Assembly (NCBI GenBank): GCA_900546415.1
Contig: URCY01000014.1
Span: 1-32,864 of the forward strand
Origin: an uncultured Eubacteriales bacterium
GTDB lineage: Bacteria > Bacillota > Clostridia > Oscillospirales > Oscillospiraceae
DNA length: 32,864 nt
Direction of reading: 5' to 3'
The translations under genes and the position numbers were made by a program. Below, one piece after another: positions 21,969 to 30,115 of the stretch. Every line of letters starts with the position of its first letter. The first letter of the stretch is position 1. Below the pieces are notes generated by a model that saw only the letters and a list, made by a program, of their open reading frames with translations, had not been told where the DNA came from and searched no databases.

Positions 21969-23660
21969 ATGATTGATATTAGAAATAAGCCGTTTTATCT
22001 TGACGATGAAGCAGTGAAATGGGTTACCGATACGTTGGAGTCGATGGATAACGACCAAAAAATCGGTCAACTTTTTATCCACATGATGATTCCCTTCGGA
22101 GAGCATGTGCAGGATGCCAGCCTGGAAAAAATGACAAAGGACTGGATGTTAGGCGGTATTATGTATCGCCCCGGCGAAAAGGATACCATCCGCCGCACGA
22201 GCGAGAGGCTGCAAAGCATGAGCGCAATTCCCATGCTGATTGCGGCAAATCTTGACAGCGGCGGCGACGGGATTGTCTGCGAGGGTACGAGAGTCGGTGC
22301 ACAGATGAACATGGCGGCTACCGGCGATACGAATATTGCATATCTGGCGGGCAAGGTCAGCGCAAAGGAAGGGCTGGCAGTTGGATGCAACTGGACCTTT
22401 GCGCCAATTATTGATATTGACTATAACTGGAGAAATCCGATTACTAATACTAGAACCTTCGGCAGCGACCCTGCCGTTGTCAAAGCAATGGCGAAGTCCT
22501 TCGTCAGAGGTGTCAGCGAGCAGAAGTACATGGCTGCCTGCATTAAGCATTTCCCCGGTGACGGCGTGGACGAGCGGGATCAGCACCTAATGACGACGGT
22601 AAATGATCTGCCCGCAGAACGCTGGATGGAAACCTACGGCAGTATCTATCGTGACCTCATCGATCAAGGAGTCCCGACGGTCATGGTTGGACATATCCTG
22701 CAACCGGCGTGGCAGAAGAAGCTCAACCCATCGCTAAAAGACAATCAGCTTCTGCCGGCAACGCTTTCTTCGGAACTGCTAAAGGGGCTGCTGCGCGACA
22801 TTCTTGGCTTTAACGGATTGATTGTAACAGACGCTTCTCAAATGCTGGGATTCACTACGGCAGTTCCGCGCCGCCTTGCGGTGCCGGGTTGTATCGAAGC
22901 CGGCTGTGATATGTTTCTGTTCGGCAAATGCATCGAAGAGGACATACAGTATATGCGGCAGGGGCTCGCAGAAGGAATTCTGTCGCAAAAGCGTTTGGAT
23001 GAAGCGGTCACGCGCGTCCTAGCGCTGAAGGCTCACCTTAGCCTTCACAAGAAAAGCTTTTCAAAGAAGCTGGTGCCGGAGAGTGTGATTGGCTGTGCAG
23101 AGCACAAAGCGGCGGCAAAGGCGTGCGCAGATCACTCTATTACTTTGGTTCGGGACCGTGACGGTCTTCTTCCGTTTACCCCCGAACGCTATCGCAGAAT
23201 TCTGCTGATTTTCCTCGGCGGTGAAGTCGGCTTTATCTCCGGGAATGATGTGTCTAGCTGTGTTACGATGCAATTCAGAAAAGCGGGATTTGAAGTTGAA
23301 GTCTATGACGGGCATGACACGATGTTCGATTCCTTTGAGGACTATAAGCGGAAGTACGATGCTGTTGCTTATATTGCCAATATTACGACGGCAAGCAATC
23401 AGACCTCCGTGCGTATTGCGTGGAGAAAACCGATATGCGCGGACGGCCCCTTCTTTGCAGCGGACGTGCCGACAATCTTTATCTCACTTTCAAATCCGTA
23501 CCACTATGTTGACGTGCCGTCCATCGGAACAATCATTAACGCTTATAGTGCCAGCGATGAGATTATTGATGCTTTGATGGAAAAGCTGTCCGGCAAGAGC
23601 GAGTTTGTTGGAATTTCCCCCGTAAACCCATATGGTGACAGATGGGTTGCAGAAAACTGA
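21969..23660 (+). CDS. Intracellular glycoside hydrolase family 3 protein, NagZ-like
   Basis: A 563-residue protein with no signal peptide, so cytoplasmic. The N-terminal GH3 barrel (about 20-340) has KHFPGDG (192-198) followed by Asp204-Gln-His206, the His/Asp dyad that replaces a Glu acid/base in the NagZ branch, and a nucleophile Asp288 in LIVTDASQM. The C-terminal alpha/beta domain starts near 385 (CADHSITLVRDRDG). Family members remove beta-linked GlcNAc or glucose, and His-type members have been reported to work with phosphate. The start follows AAGGAAGGAG. It sits between an importer and redox enzymes, suggesting intracellular removal of sugar from an imported glycoside. Sugar specificity is open. 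Confidence 0.88.
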   Translation: MIDIRNKPFYLDDEAVKWVTDTLESMDNDQKIGQLFIHMMIPFGEHVQDASLEKMTKDWMLGGIMYRPGEKDTIRRTSERLQSMSAIPMLIAANLDSGGDGIVCEGTRVGAQMNMAATGDTNIAYLAGKVSAKEGLAVGCNWTFAPIIDIDYNWRNPITNTRTFGSDPAVVKAMAKSFVRGVSEQKYMAACIKHFPGDGVDERDQHLMTTVNDLPAERWMETYGSIYRDLIDQGVPTVMVGHILQPAWQKKLNPSLKDNQLLPATLSSELLKGLLRDILGFNGLIVTDASQMLGFTTAVPRRLAVPGCIEAGCDMFLFGKCIEEDIQYMRQGLAEGILSQKRLDEAVTRVLALKAHLSLHKKSFSKKLVPESVIGCAEHKAAAKACADHSITLVRDRDGLLPFTPERYRRILLIFLGGEVGFISGNDVSSCVTMQFRKAGFEVEVYDGHDTMFDSFEDYKRKYDAVAYIANITTASNQTSVRIAWRKPICADGPFFAADVPTIFISLSNPYHYVDVPSIGTIINAYSASDEIIDALMEKLSGKSEFVGISPVNPYGDRWVAEN

Positions 23661-23673
23661 CAGGAACGAATGT

Positions 23674-25986
23674 ATGAAAGAATATAATTGGAGACAAGCG
23701 CCTTATCCAATCGATGAGCATTTGATTTCTAAAACACTGGATGCCGATGTCGTTGTAATCGGAATGGGTTGCAGCGGCATCCCGGCACTCCGCGCCGCTG
23801 CGGAGTGTGGGGCGAAGACGATTGGCGTTGAGGTGCGTTCTGAGAGAGGTTGCGGCGTAATTTGCAGTGAAATTGGACACATCAATTCCGCTTTTTTGAA
23901 GTCACGCGGCGTAGATATGGTCGATCCGCTGGAGCTTCTCGACGATTGGCAGCGGCGGACACTCAATCGTTCAGACCCTAAGTTGGTGCTTCTCTATGCA
24001 GAGAAAAGTGGTGAGAGCTTTGACTGGCTGATTGAGCCGGCGTCCGAAGAACACCGTGCAAACATCCGCGTGAAGCATCTTCCGGCATCCGTGCATCGAC
24101 CGAAATCCGTCTCCGGCTTCAAAACATGGCTTGGAACAGCAAGATTGCTGGATGAATTCGGCTACTCCGCTACCGAGCTTATGCGCGACAACATCAAAGT
24201 TGCCAGAGAGCATGGTGCGCAGATCCTTTGGAAGACCAGAGCTTTGCAGCTTGAGCGTAATGATGAGCGCATCACGGGCGTGATTGTAAGTGACCAGGAC
24301 GGTAATTATATGCGCCTGAACGCTGCAAAAGCTGTGATTTTGGCAGCTGGTGGTTTTTCCCGAAACCCCGCGATGGTACGGGATTTATGTGTTGAAATGA
24401 CATCACTGTCTGACGGAGAGGAAATTACCGGCGCAGGTAGAGACGGCAGCGGGATTCAGATGGGCTATTGGGCCGGCGGCAGATTGGCACCGCAGCCAAT
24501 GGCGTATATGGGCGGAAACTACTTCTACCCAAATGGAATCATCGGAAATGCCGCTGTGATGTGGTTGGACCAGACCGGCAGAAGATACTGCAACGAGGGG
24601 TTTGGCGACATGGTTTACAGCGGCGTTGCAGGCACCCGGCTGGCTAAGGGCGCACGGGTCACGGCTGTTTTTGACAGCAAGATCCTCGAGCATTTGGAAT
24701 ATCAGCAGACGATCCACTGCGCATTGGAGCCATATGCCGATGATGTGCATAGCCTGCTGAAGCAATACATGACCTCTGCGCAGCACAATGGTGATGAGGG
24801 TGTCAGAATCAGATCGTTTGGATTCGCAGGCAAAGGACACGATGGATATGTAACACTTTATGCCGGACGCACGCCGGAGGAGTTGGCAAAACGTCTTGGC
24901 TATAGGGGAGCCGCTCTTGATGCTTTCGTCAATGAGCTTTCAAAGTACAACGGCTATTGCCGCACCGGTAGAGACGAGGACTTTGGCAAAGATCCGCAGC
25001 TTCTGCTGACGTTGGAGAGCCCTCCGTATTTTGGCTTCAGCAAGGACCCTTATCTAGGCAATGAATTCCTATGCACCTGCGACGGACTGTGGATTGATGA
25101 AAGCTTGCATGTACTGAATCAGGAAAAAAAGCCGATGAAAGGACTATATGCCGTTGGGAATAACGGTGGAAGAATCTTCGGAATCCAGTATTCCACCCCG
25201 ATTTCGGGCGTCTGCTTTGGCGCGGCGATTACCTTTGGCCGGCTGGCGGGAATGGCAGCGGCAAAGGAGGATAAGCATAAATGTGCAGCGGAACGGGAGG
25301 GGCTCGTGAAAGCGGTAATTTTTGATTTAGACGGGGTTGTTGTATCAACTGATTATTTTCACCAGCTCGCATGGAAGGAAACTGCGGAAGAGGAGGGAAT
25401 TTCGCTAAGTGATGAAATTTTACCAAAGCTCCGCGGAGTCGGACGAATTGAATGTGCTGAGCTGATTTTCGCACAGGCCGGGCGCAGCGGCAACAAGTGG
25501 GACGTATATACCTTTGCACAGAAAAAGAATGCAAAGTATATCGATTACTTGACCGGACTGACGCCAAACGATATTCTTCCCGGCGTGTTGGATTTTCTTG
25601 CAAAGTTAAAGCGTGAGAGGATTGCCACGGCAATCGCGTCATCAAGCAAAAATGCAAAAATGATTCTCGAAAAGACCGGATTAATAGAGCGATTCGATGT
25701 AATTGTCGACGGCAGTATGATTTGTAACACAAAGCCGGATCCTGAGGTTTTTCTGAAAGCGGCGCAATTGTTGCACGTATCGCCGGAGGAATGTGTCGTT
25801 GTCGAGGATGCCGAAGCGGGAATCCAAGGCGCAAAGGCGTGCGCAATGCGTACGGTAGCCGTGGGACATGCCGGCGCACGGCAATTGGGTGACCTTAATT
25901 TGGATGGTCTGCTGGGTCTGGAGACGGAGGAACTGCCGTTTTCGGGTTTTAACGAGAAAGGAGACAAAAATGGAACGACAAAATAA
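23674..25986 (+). CDS. FAD-dependent reductase fused to beta-phosphoglucomutase
   Basis: One open frame of 770 residues. Residues 1 to about 535 are a FAD_binding_2 flavoprotein of the fumarate-reductase/ketosteroid-dehydrogenase type: Rossmann motif VIGMGCSGIPALRAA (about 27-41), VILAAGGFSRNPAMV (about 226-240), and C-terminal FAD site YAVGNNGGRIFG...PISGV. A 10-residue linker leads to residues 545-770, a complete HAD-family beta-phosphoglucomutase: FDLDGVV with both Asp, substrate loop LRGVGR, ASSSKNA, NTKPDPEVF and VEDAEAGIQ. An in-frame GTG at 25306, with GGGAGGGG just upstream, could also start a free mutase. The stop overlaps the next gene by 17 bases. Such a pairing is not one I know. 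Confidence 0.88.
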   Translation: MKEYNWRQAPYPIDEHLISKTLDADVVVIGMGCSGIPALRAAAECGAKTIGVEVRSERGCGVICSEIGHINSAFLKSRGVDMVDPLELLDDWQRRTLNRSDPKLVLLYAEKSGESFDWLIEPASEEHRANIRVKHLPASVHRPKSVSGFKTWLGTARLLDEFGYSATELMRDNIKVAREHGAQILWKTRALQLERNDERITGVIVSDQDGNYMRLNAAKAVILAAGGFSRNPAMVRDLCVEMTSLSDGEEITGAGRDGSGIQMGYWAGGRLAPQPMAYMGGNYFYPNGIIGNAAVMWLDQTGRRYCNEGFGDMVYSGVAGTRLAKGARVTAVFDSKILEHLEYQQTIHCALEPYADDVHSLLKQYMTSAQHNGDEGVRIRSFGFAGKGHDGYVTLYAGRTPEELAKRLGYRGAALDAFVNELSKYNGYCRTGRDEDFGKDPQLLLTLESPPYFGFSKDPYLGNEFLCTCDGLWIDESLHVLNQEKKPMKGLYAVGNNGGRIFGIQYSTPISGVCFGAAITFGRLAGMAAAKEDKHKCAAEREGLVKAVIFDLDGVVVSTDYFHQLAWKETAEEEGISLSDEILPKLRGVGRIECAELIFAQAGRSGNKWDVYTFAQKKNAKYIDYLTGLTPNDILPGVLDFLAKLKRERIATAIASSSKNAKMILEKTGLIERFDVIVDGSMICNTKPDPEVFLKAAQLLHVSPEECVVVEDAEAGIQGAKACAMRTVAVGHAGARQLGDLNLDGLLGLETEELPFSGFNEKGDKNGTTK
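25306..25986 (+). other. pgmB: Possible internal start giving a free beta-phosphoglucomutase (226 aa)
   Basis: GTG at 25306 is in frame with the fusion and yields VKAVIFDLDGVV, the normal N-terminus of a stand-alone beta-phosphoglucomutase, preceded five to six bases by GGGAGGGG. Another GGAGG at 25266 precedes an ATG at 25281 in a different frame that ends after a few codons. The strong internal ribosome-binding signals suggest descent from two separate genes and possible dual translation. Confidence 0.5.
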
Positions 25987-27952
25987 TCTACATATGCTTG
26001 CTCCTATGACGATTCGCGGCAAGCAATGGAAAAATCGAATTGTCCTCGCGCCGAAGGGCGGTATGCGGATTATTGACGGCGAGATGGAGCAGCAAATGCA
26101 CGATATGCTGTCCTATTATGGCATGGGCCATCCTGCTGAGGTAATCATCGGCGAAACGCCTGTGAGCGAACAGGCGGGCAGGAGCGTCGGCGAAGCATAT
26201 GATTTTAAGGATCCGAAGGTTTGTGCGGGAATCCGGAAGTATGCTTCTATGATTAAGGAGCAGATTGGCGCTGTCGCAATGGTAGAGCTTTTTCACGCAG
26301 GCGATCAGCGCCTTTGGATTGGAAATGGCAAGGTGATGGGGCCGATGGCGTATACGCGCCCAACCGACGGTGCACAGATTCACGCGATGACACAGCACGA
26401 TATTCGAACGACGTGCGACGAATTCGCACAGGCAGCCTACACGATGAAGCAGTGCGGGTTTGACGGCGTTGTGGTTCATGCAGGTCATGGCTGGCTGCTG
26501 CACCAGTTTTTCTCTCCAATCACGAACAAACGAACCGATGCCTATGGTGGAAGCCTGGATAACAGGTGCAGGTTTGCCGTTGAGGTGCTCCATGCAATCC
26601 GTGATAGATGCGGTGAGAACTTTGTGATTGAATGTCGCATCAGCGGCTCGGAGCATCGAAGTGAGTCTTATACGATGCAGGACATTTCTACCTTTGCAAA
26701 TTTACTTTCGCAGTATGCGGATATCATTCATGTTTCGGCGGGACTCTATCGTGACCCCTGCGAGACCGGAATGGTGAGTGGCGTATTTTCCCCGCACGGT
26801 TTAAACCTTGCGGTAGGGGAATACATTAAAAAGCACGGCTGTAGAGCGGCGGTAACGGTTGTTGGCGGATGGGCTGATCCCGGAATGATAGAAGAGGCAA
26901 TTGCTTCCGGTGGTACGGATTTTGTAGCCATGCTGCGTGAATTTACTGCAGAGCCAAAATTTGTCGATAAGGTTTTGCAAGGCAGAGCCGCGGAGATCCG
27001 CCCGTGCATCCGATGCCTGCGCTGCTTTCCGGGCGCATATGAAGCGGCAAGGGCAGATGAGCAGAGGCTCGGAATCCCTTACTTTGAAATGGCGGAGCAT
27101 TGCTCAGTGAACCCACAGTATTTTGCGTGGTTCCAGCATAGTAAACCACAGCAGCATGCAAAGAAAAATGTTCTTGTAATCGGCTGCGGAGTGGGTGGAA
27201 TGCAGACGGCAATCACTGCCCGTCAGTGTGGGCATGAGGTCACAGTAATCGATCGTGCGCCGGAATGCGGCGGTATTCTCCGCCTGTTCCAAAATGACCC
27301 TCACAAGCAGGATTTGTGGAAACTGACGCGCTCCATGAAGGCCGAGGCGGATGCTCTCGACGTCCGCATGAGGCTGTCAACGCCCTTTTCCGAACAACTG
27401 CTGCAAGCAATGCACCCGCAAGTCATTGTTGCTGCAATTGGTGCCGAACCGATTAGATCGGCAATTTCGGGACTTGCTTCGGAGAATGTGATGCTTGCAC
27501 AGGAGGTCTTTCTGAAAGCGCCCACGCTGCATGGTGCTGTGGTGATTCTCGGCGGCGGTATGGTCGGCTGCGAAACGGCGCTGAAGCTGGCCGAATTGGG
27601 CGCTGACAGTATTACGATCGTTGAAATGCGTGACACATTGGCGAGCGATGCCTACAGGCAGTACGGCATCGACCTGAGAAAGCGCGTTCTGGAGAACGTA
27701 ACGTGCCGTATGAACGTAAAATGTACCGGAATTGAACGTAAGACGGTTTGGCTTTCTGGCGCTGACGGAGTGGAGCAGCTCCACGCAGATTACATAATCA
27801 ACGCAATTGGCATGCGATCAAGTGATACAGCGCTGATTAGAAATGCGGCGATGGCAATGGGCTGTGACTATTACGAGGTGGGCGACTGCCTTAAGCCGCG
27901 TAATATCTGCATGGCAATTGAAGAAGGCTATCACATCGGCAATTCACTTTAA
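25970..27952 (+). CDS. FadH/BaiCD-like NADH:flavin oxidoreductase (old yellow enzyme, Fe-S) 1
   Basis: A 660-residue three-domain reductase of the 2,4-dienoyl-CoA reductase / bile-acid BaiCD / daidzein reductase group. The N-terminal FMN barrel carries HAGHGWLLHQFFSPITNKR (about 175-193) and AYGGSLDNRCRF; the usual Tyr of HGY is Trp here. A 4Fe-4S motif at about 345 reads C-x2-C-x2-C, and the fourth Cys comes 25 residues later, more distant than in FadH. Then come two Rossmann domains, VIGCGVGGMQTAI and VVILGGGMVGCETALKL. It probably reduces C=C bonds in a conjugated aglycone. The start follows AGAAAGGAG. Confidence 0.92.
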   Translation: MERQNNLHMLAPMTIRGKQWKNRIVLAPKGGMRIIDGEMEQQMHDMLSYYGMGHPAEVIIGETPVSEQAGRSVGEAYDFKDPKVCAGIRKYASMIKEQIGAVAMVELFHAGDQRLWIGNGKVMGPMAYTRPTDGAQIHAMTQHDIRTTCDEFAQAAYTMKQCGFDGVVVHAGHGWLLHQFFSPITNKRTDAYGGSLDNRCRFAVEVLHAIRDRCGENFVIECRISGSEHRSESYTMQDISTFANLLSQYADIIHVSAGLYRDPCETGMVSGVFSPHGLNLAVGEYIKKHGCRAAVTVVGGWADPGMIEEAIASGGTDFVAMLREFTAEPKFVDKVLQGRAAEIRPCIRCLRCFPGAYEAARADEQRLGIPYFEMAEHCSVNPQYFAWFQHSKPQQHAKKNVLVIGCGVGGMQTAITARQCGHEVTVIDRAPECGGILRLFQNDPHKQDLWKLTRSMKAEADALDVRMRLSTPFSEQLLQAMHPQVIVAAIGAEPIRSAISGLASENVMLAQEVFLKAPTLHGAVVILGGGMVGCETALKLAELGADSITIVEMRDTLASDAYRQYGIDLRKRVLENVTCRMNVKCTGIERKTVWLSGADGVEQLHADYIINAIGMRSSDTALIRNAAMAMGCDYYEVGDCLKPRNICMAIEEGYHIGNSL

Positions 27953-28006
27953 ATGCAGCTAACTGCATGAATGCCGAAGACATAAATAGTAAGGAGACGG
28001 ACAAAG

Positions 28007-29995
28007 ATGACGAAATATGGAAAGTTGCTGTCGCCCATCATGGTTGGAAAGACCGGAGTGGTGCTAAAAAGCAGAATGGTTTGCACTGCAAGTACGCCAA
28101 TCTTTATACAGGGACCGGAGCGCTATCCAGCGGAATCCAGCATCCTTTATGCGGCCAATATCGCCCGGGGCGGCGCGGCCTTCGTGACGGTGGTCGGCGT
28201 TTCCGCCGACGGGAAACCGGCGCAGCCGTATTACCGCGGCAGCAAGGTGCCGAAATTTGAGGGTACGCAGGGTCACGAGCAGCATTTCGACCTGTTCGAC
28301 AGCCGCGTGCAGCACTATTTTGCGCAGCTTGCCGACGGTATCCATTTTTACGGCTCCAAGGCAATGATGGAGATCATGCCGCTGGCAAAGCCGGGCTATG
28401 ACATCAGCGACAATGTTCCCTCCTGTGTGGTTCCCTTCCAGACGACCGGCCTTGAGTCCGGCAAGGCCATGACGGAGGAAATGTTCTTTGAGCAGGCCGA
28501 GCAGATGGCAGAAATCTGTGCGGTTCTCAAAATGTGTGGATTTGACGGCGTTTATATCCATATGTCCTACCGTCTTACTTCGCTGGGAAGATCATTGTCT
28601 CTGAGGACAAACAAGCGCACGGACAAATACGGTGGCAGTTTGGAAAACCGGTGCCGCTATCCGCAGCTTGTATGCGGAAGAATTAAAGAAAAGTGTGGTA
28701 AGAATTTCCTGATTAATGTCAGTATTTCCGGTTACGACCCCAATCCCAAGGATGGCTGGTCGCTTGATGATACCACTCGCTTCCTTGAAATCATGGACGG
28801 TTACATCGACTTTGTGGAAGTGCGCTCGAATGATATCGATCCGGCACACCCAAAGGGCTTTACCAGAAACCCGCACCCCTTCGTCTACATGGCAGAGGCG
28901 GCAAAAAAGGCAAAATCCGATGTGCTGGTAATCTCCGTCGGCGGTATGCACGATCCCGATTTTAATGAGGAACTTTTGGAGAACGACAAGGCTGATCTGA
29001 TCGGTATGGGCAGAGGCTGGATTGCAAATCCTGACCATCTGCAGAAGCTTGCAGATGGTAGACCGGAGGAGATTGCTCCCTGTATTCGCTGCAACAAATG
29101 CCTTCGTGCCTCAAATAGCGCCCCGTACGTTTCCGTCTGCTCTGTCAACCCCCGTTTTTGTCTGGAGCATCGTCTGCCGGTGCTTGTGAAGCCTGCCCTT
29201 TACACCAAGAAGGTAGCTGTAATCGGTGGCGGACCTGCGGGACTTGAAGCCGCAATCACTGCGCATGAACGCGGACATCAGGTAGTTCTCTTTGAAAAAT
29301 CTCACGAGCTCGGCGGCAGACTGAATATTGCTGCGATACCGGATTTTAAGTGGCCGCTGAAGAACTATACAGATTTTCTTGTGGCAAAGGCGAAAAGAAC
29401 AGGATTTGAAATTGTGCTTGGCTGCGAAATGACAGCACAGAAGCTGAAAGAAAGTAATTTTGATGCAGTCATCGTTGCAATTGGCGCAGACCCTGCAAAG
29501 CCAAGAATCTCAGGCGTCGATGGTGAGAATGTCTTCACGGCTGTGGATGTATACAGAAATGAGGCTAAGGTCAAGGGTAAGGTGGTTGTAATCGGTGGCG
29601 GCGAAGTCGGCGTGGAAACCGGCTTGTACTTAGAAGGCCTCGGCCATGACGTCACAGTCATTGAGATGACAGATATGCTGGCACGGGAAACCTCGTTCAT
29701 TCATAATTACAGCCAGCTCGAAAACGAATGGCTTAGTCGGAGCAACATCCACTGGTATGTGAATACACGGTGCCTGTCTATTGAAAAAACGGGAGTCTGT
29801 TGTGAAATGCCGGAGGGCGAAGTGCTTCTTGAGGCGGATTCGGTTGTGATTGCAGCGGGTATGAAGCCAAGAATCGACGAGGCGATGAGCTTTGGCGTTA
29901 ATGGAATACAGACCTATCTGATTGGCGATTGCAGCAAAGCCAGATCAATGCAGGAGGCAATTCGGGAAGGCTACTCGATTGCTTCTGCGCTGTAA
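28007..29995 (+). CDS. FadH/BaiCD-like NADH:flavin oxidoreductase (old yellow enzyme, Fe-S) 2
   Basis: A 662-residue paralogue of the preceding enzyme with the same three domains. The OYE landmark TNKRTDKYGGSLENRCRY is intact, but the active-site segment before it reads YIHMSYRLTSLGRSLS in place of HAGHGYLxxQFLSP, so catalytic chemistry may differ. The Fe-S motif is CIRCNKC (about 359) with the fourth Cys 13 residues on, then SVNPRFC. Rossmann motifs are VIGGGPAGLEAAI and VVIGGGEVGVETGL. Bases about 28140-28530 are visibly richer in GC than both flanks, hinting at recombination. The start follows AAGGAGACGG. Last gene of the operon before a strong terminator. Confidence 0.92.
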   Translation: MTKYGKLLSPIMVGKTGVVLKSRMVCTASTPIFIQGPERYPAESSILYAANIARGGAAFVTVVGVSADGKPAQPYYRGSKVPKFEGTQGHEQHFDLFDSRVQHYFAQLADGIHFYGSKAMMEIMPLAKPGYDISDNVPSCVVPFQTTGLESGKAMTEEMFFEQAEQMAEICAVLKMCGFDGVYIHMSYRLTSLGRSLSLRTNKRTDKYGGSLENRCRYPQLVCGRIKEKCGKNFLINVSISGYDPNPKDGWSLDDTTRFLEIMDGYIDFVEVRSNDIDPAHPKGFTRNPHPFVYMAEAAKKAKSDVLVISVGGMHDPDFNEELLENDKADLIGMGRGWIANPDHLQKLADGRPEEIAPCIRCNKCLRASNSAPYVSVCSVNPRFCLEHRLPVLVKPALYTKKVAVIGGGPAGLEAAITAHERGHQVVLFEKSHELGGRLNIAAIPDFKWPLKNYTDFLVAKAKRTGFEIVLGCEMTAQKLKESNFDAVIVAIGADPAKPRISGVDGENVFTAVDVYRNEAKVKGKVVVIGGGEVGVETGLYLEGLGHDVTVIEMTDMLARETSFIHNYSQLENEWLSRSNIHWYVNTRCLSIEKTGVCCEMPEGEVLLEADSVVIAAGMKPRIDEAMSFGVNGIQTYLIGDCSKARSMQEAIREGYSIASAL

Positions 29996-30008
29996 CGCAG
30001 TCTGAACA

Positions 30009-30044
30009 GTTGCATGACTGGAGACAGTCATGCAACTTATTTGT
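30009..30044 (+). terminator. Terminator of the island operon
   Basis: A perfect 12-bp stem (GTTGCATGACTG and complement) with a GAGA tetraloop, followed by TTATTTGTTTT. It lies 13 bases after the last reductase gene. Confidence 0.92.
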
Positions 30045-30070
30045 TTTAGCTTTTCGTTTTGCCGGGTTTG

Positions 30071-30079
30071 TGGTATAAT
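30071..30079 (+). promoter_or_regulatory. Extended -10 promoter of the LysR pair
   Basis: TGGTATAAT is a perfect extended -10. The -35 position 17 bases upstream (TTTTCG) is poor, which is usual with extended -10 elements and would suit an activator or autoregulation. Confidence 0.65.
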
Positions 30080-30115
30080 AATAGCTGGAATAGTGTATAA
30101 AGGGAGGATGATTTC

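Noticed and set aside
27967..28260. 97-codon plus-strand frame starting MNAEDINSKE between the two reductases
   Set aside because: It overlaps the start of the second reductase in another frame, and its later part is low-complexity Arg/Gly reading of the GC-rich patch.
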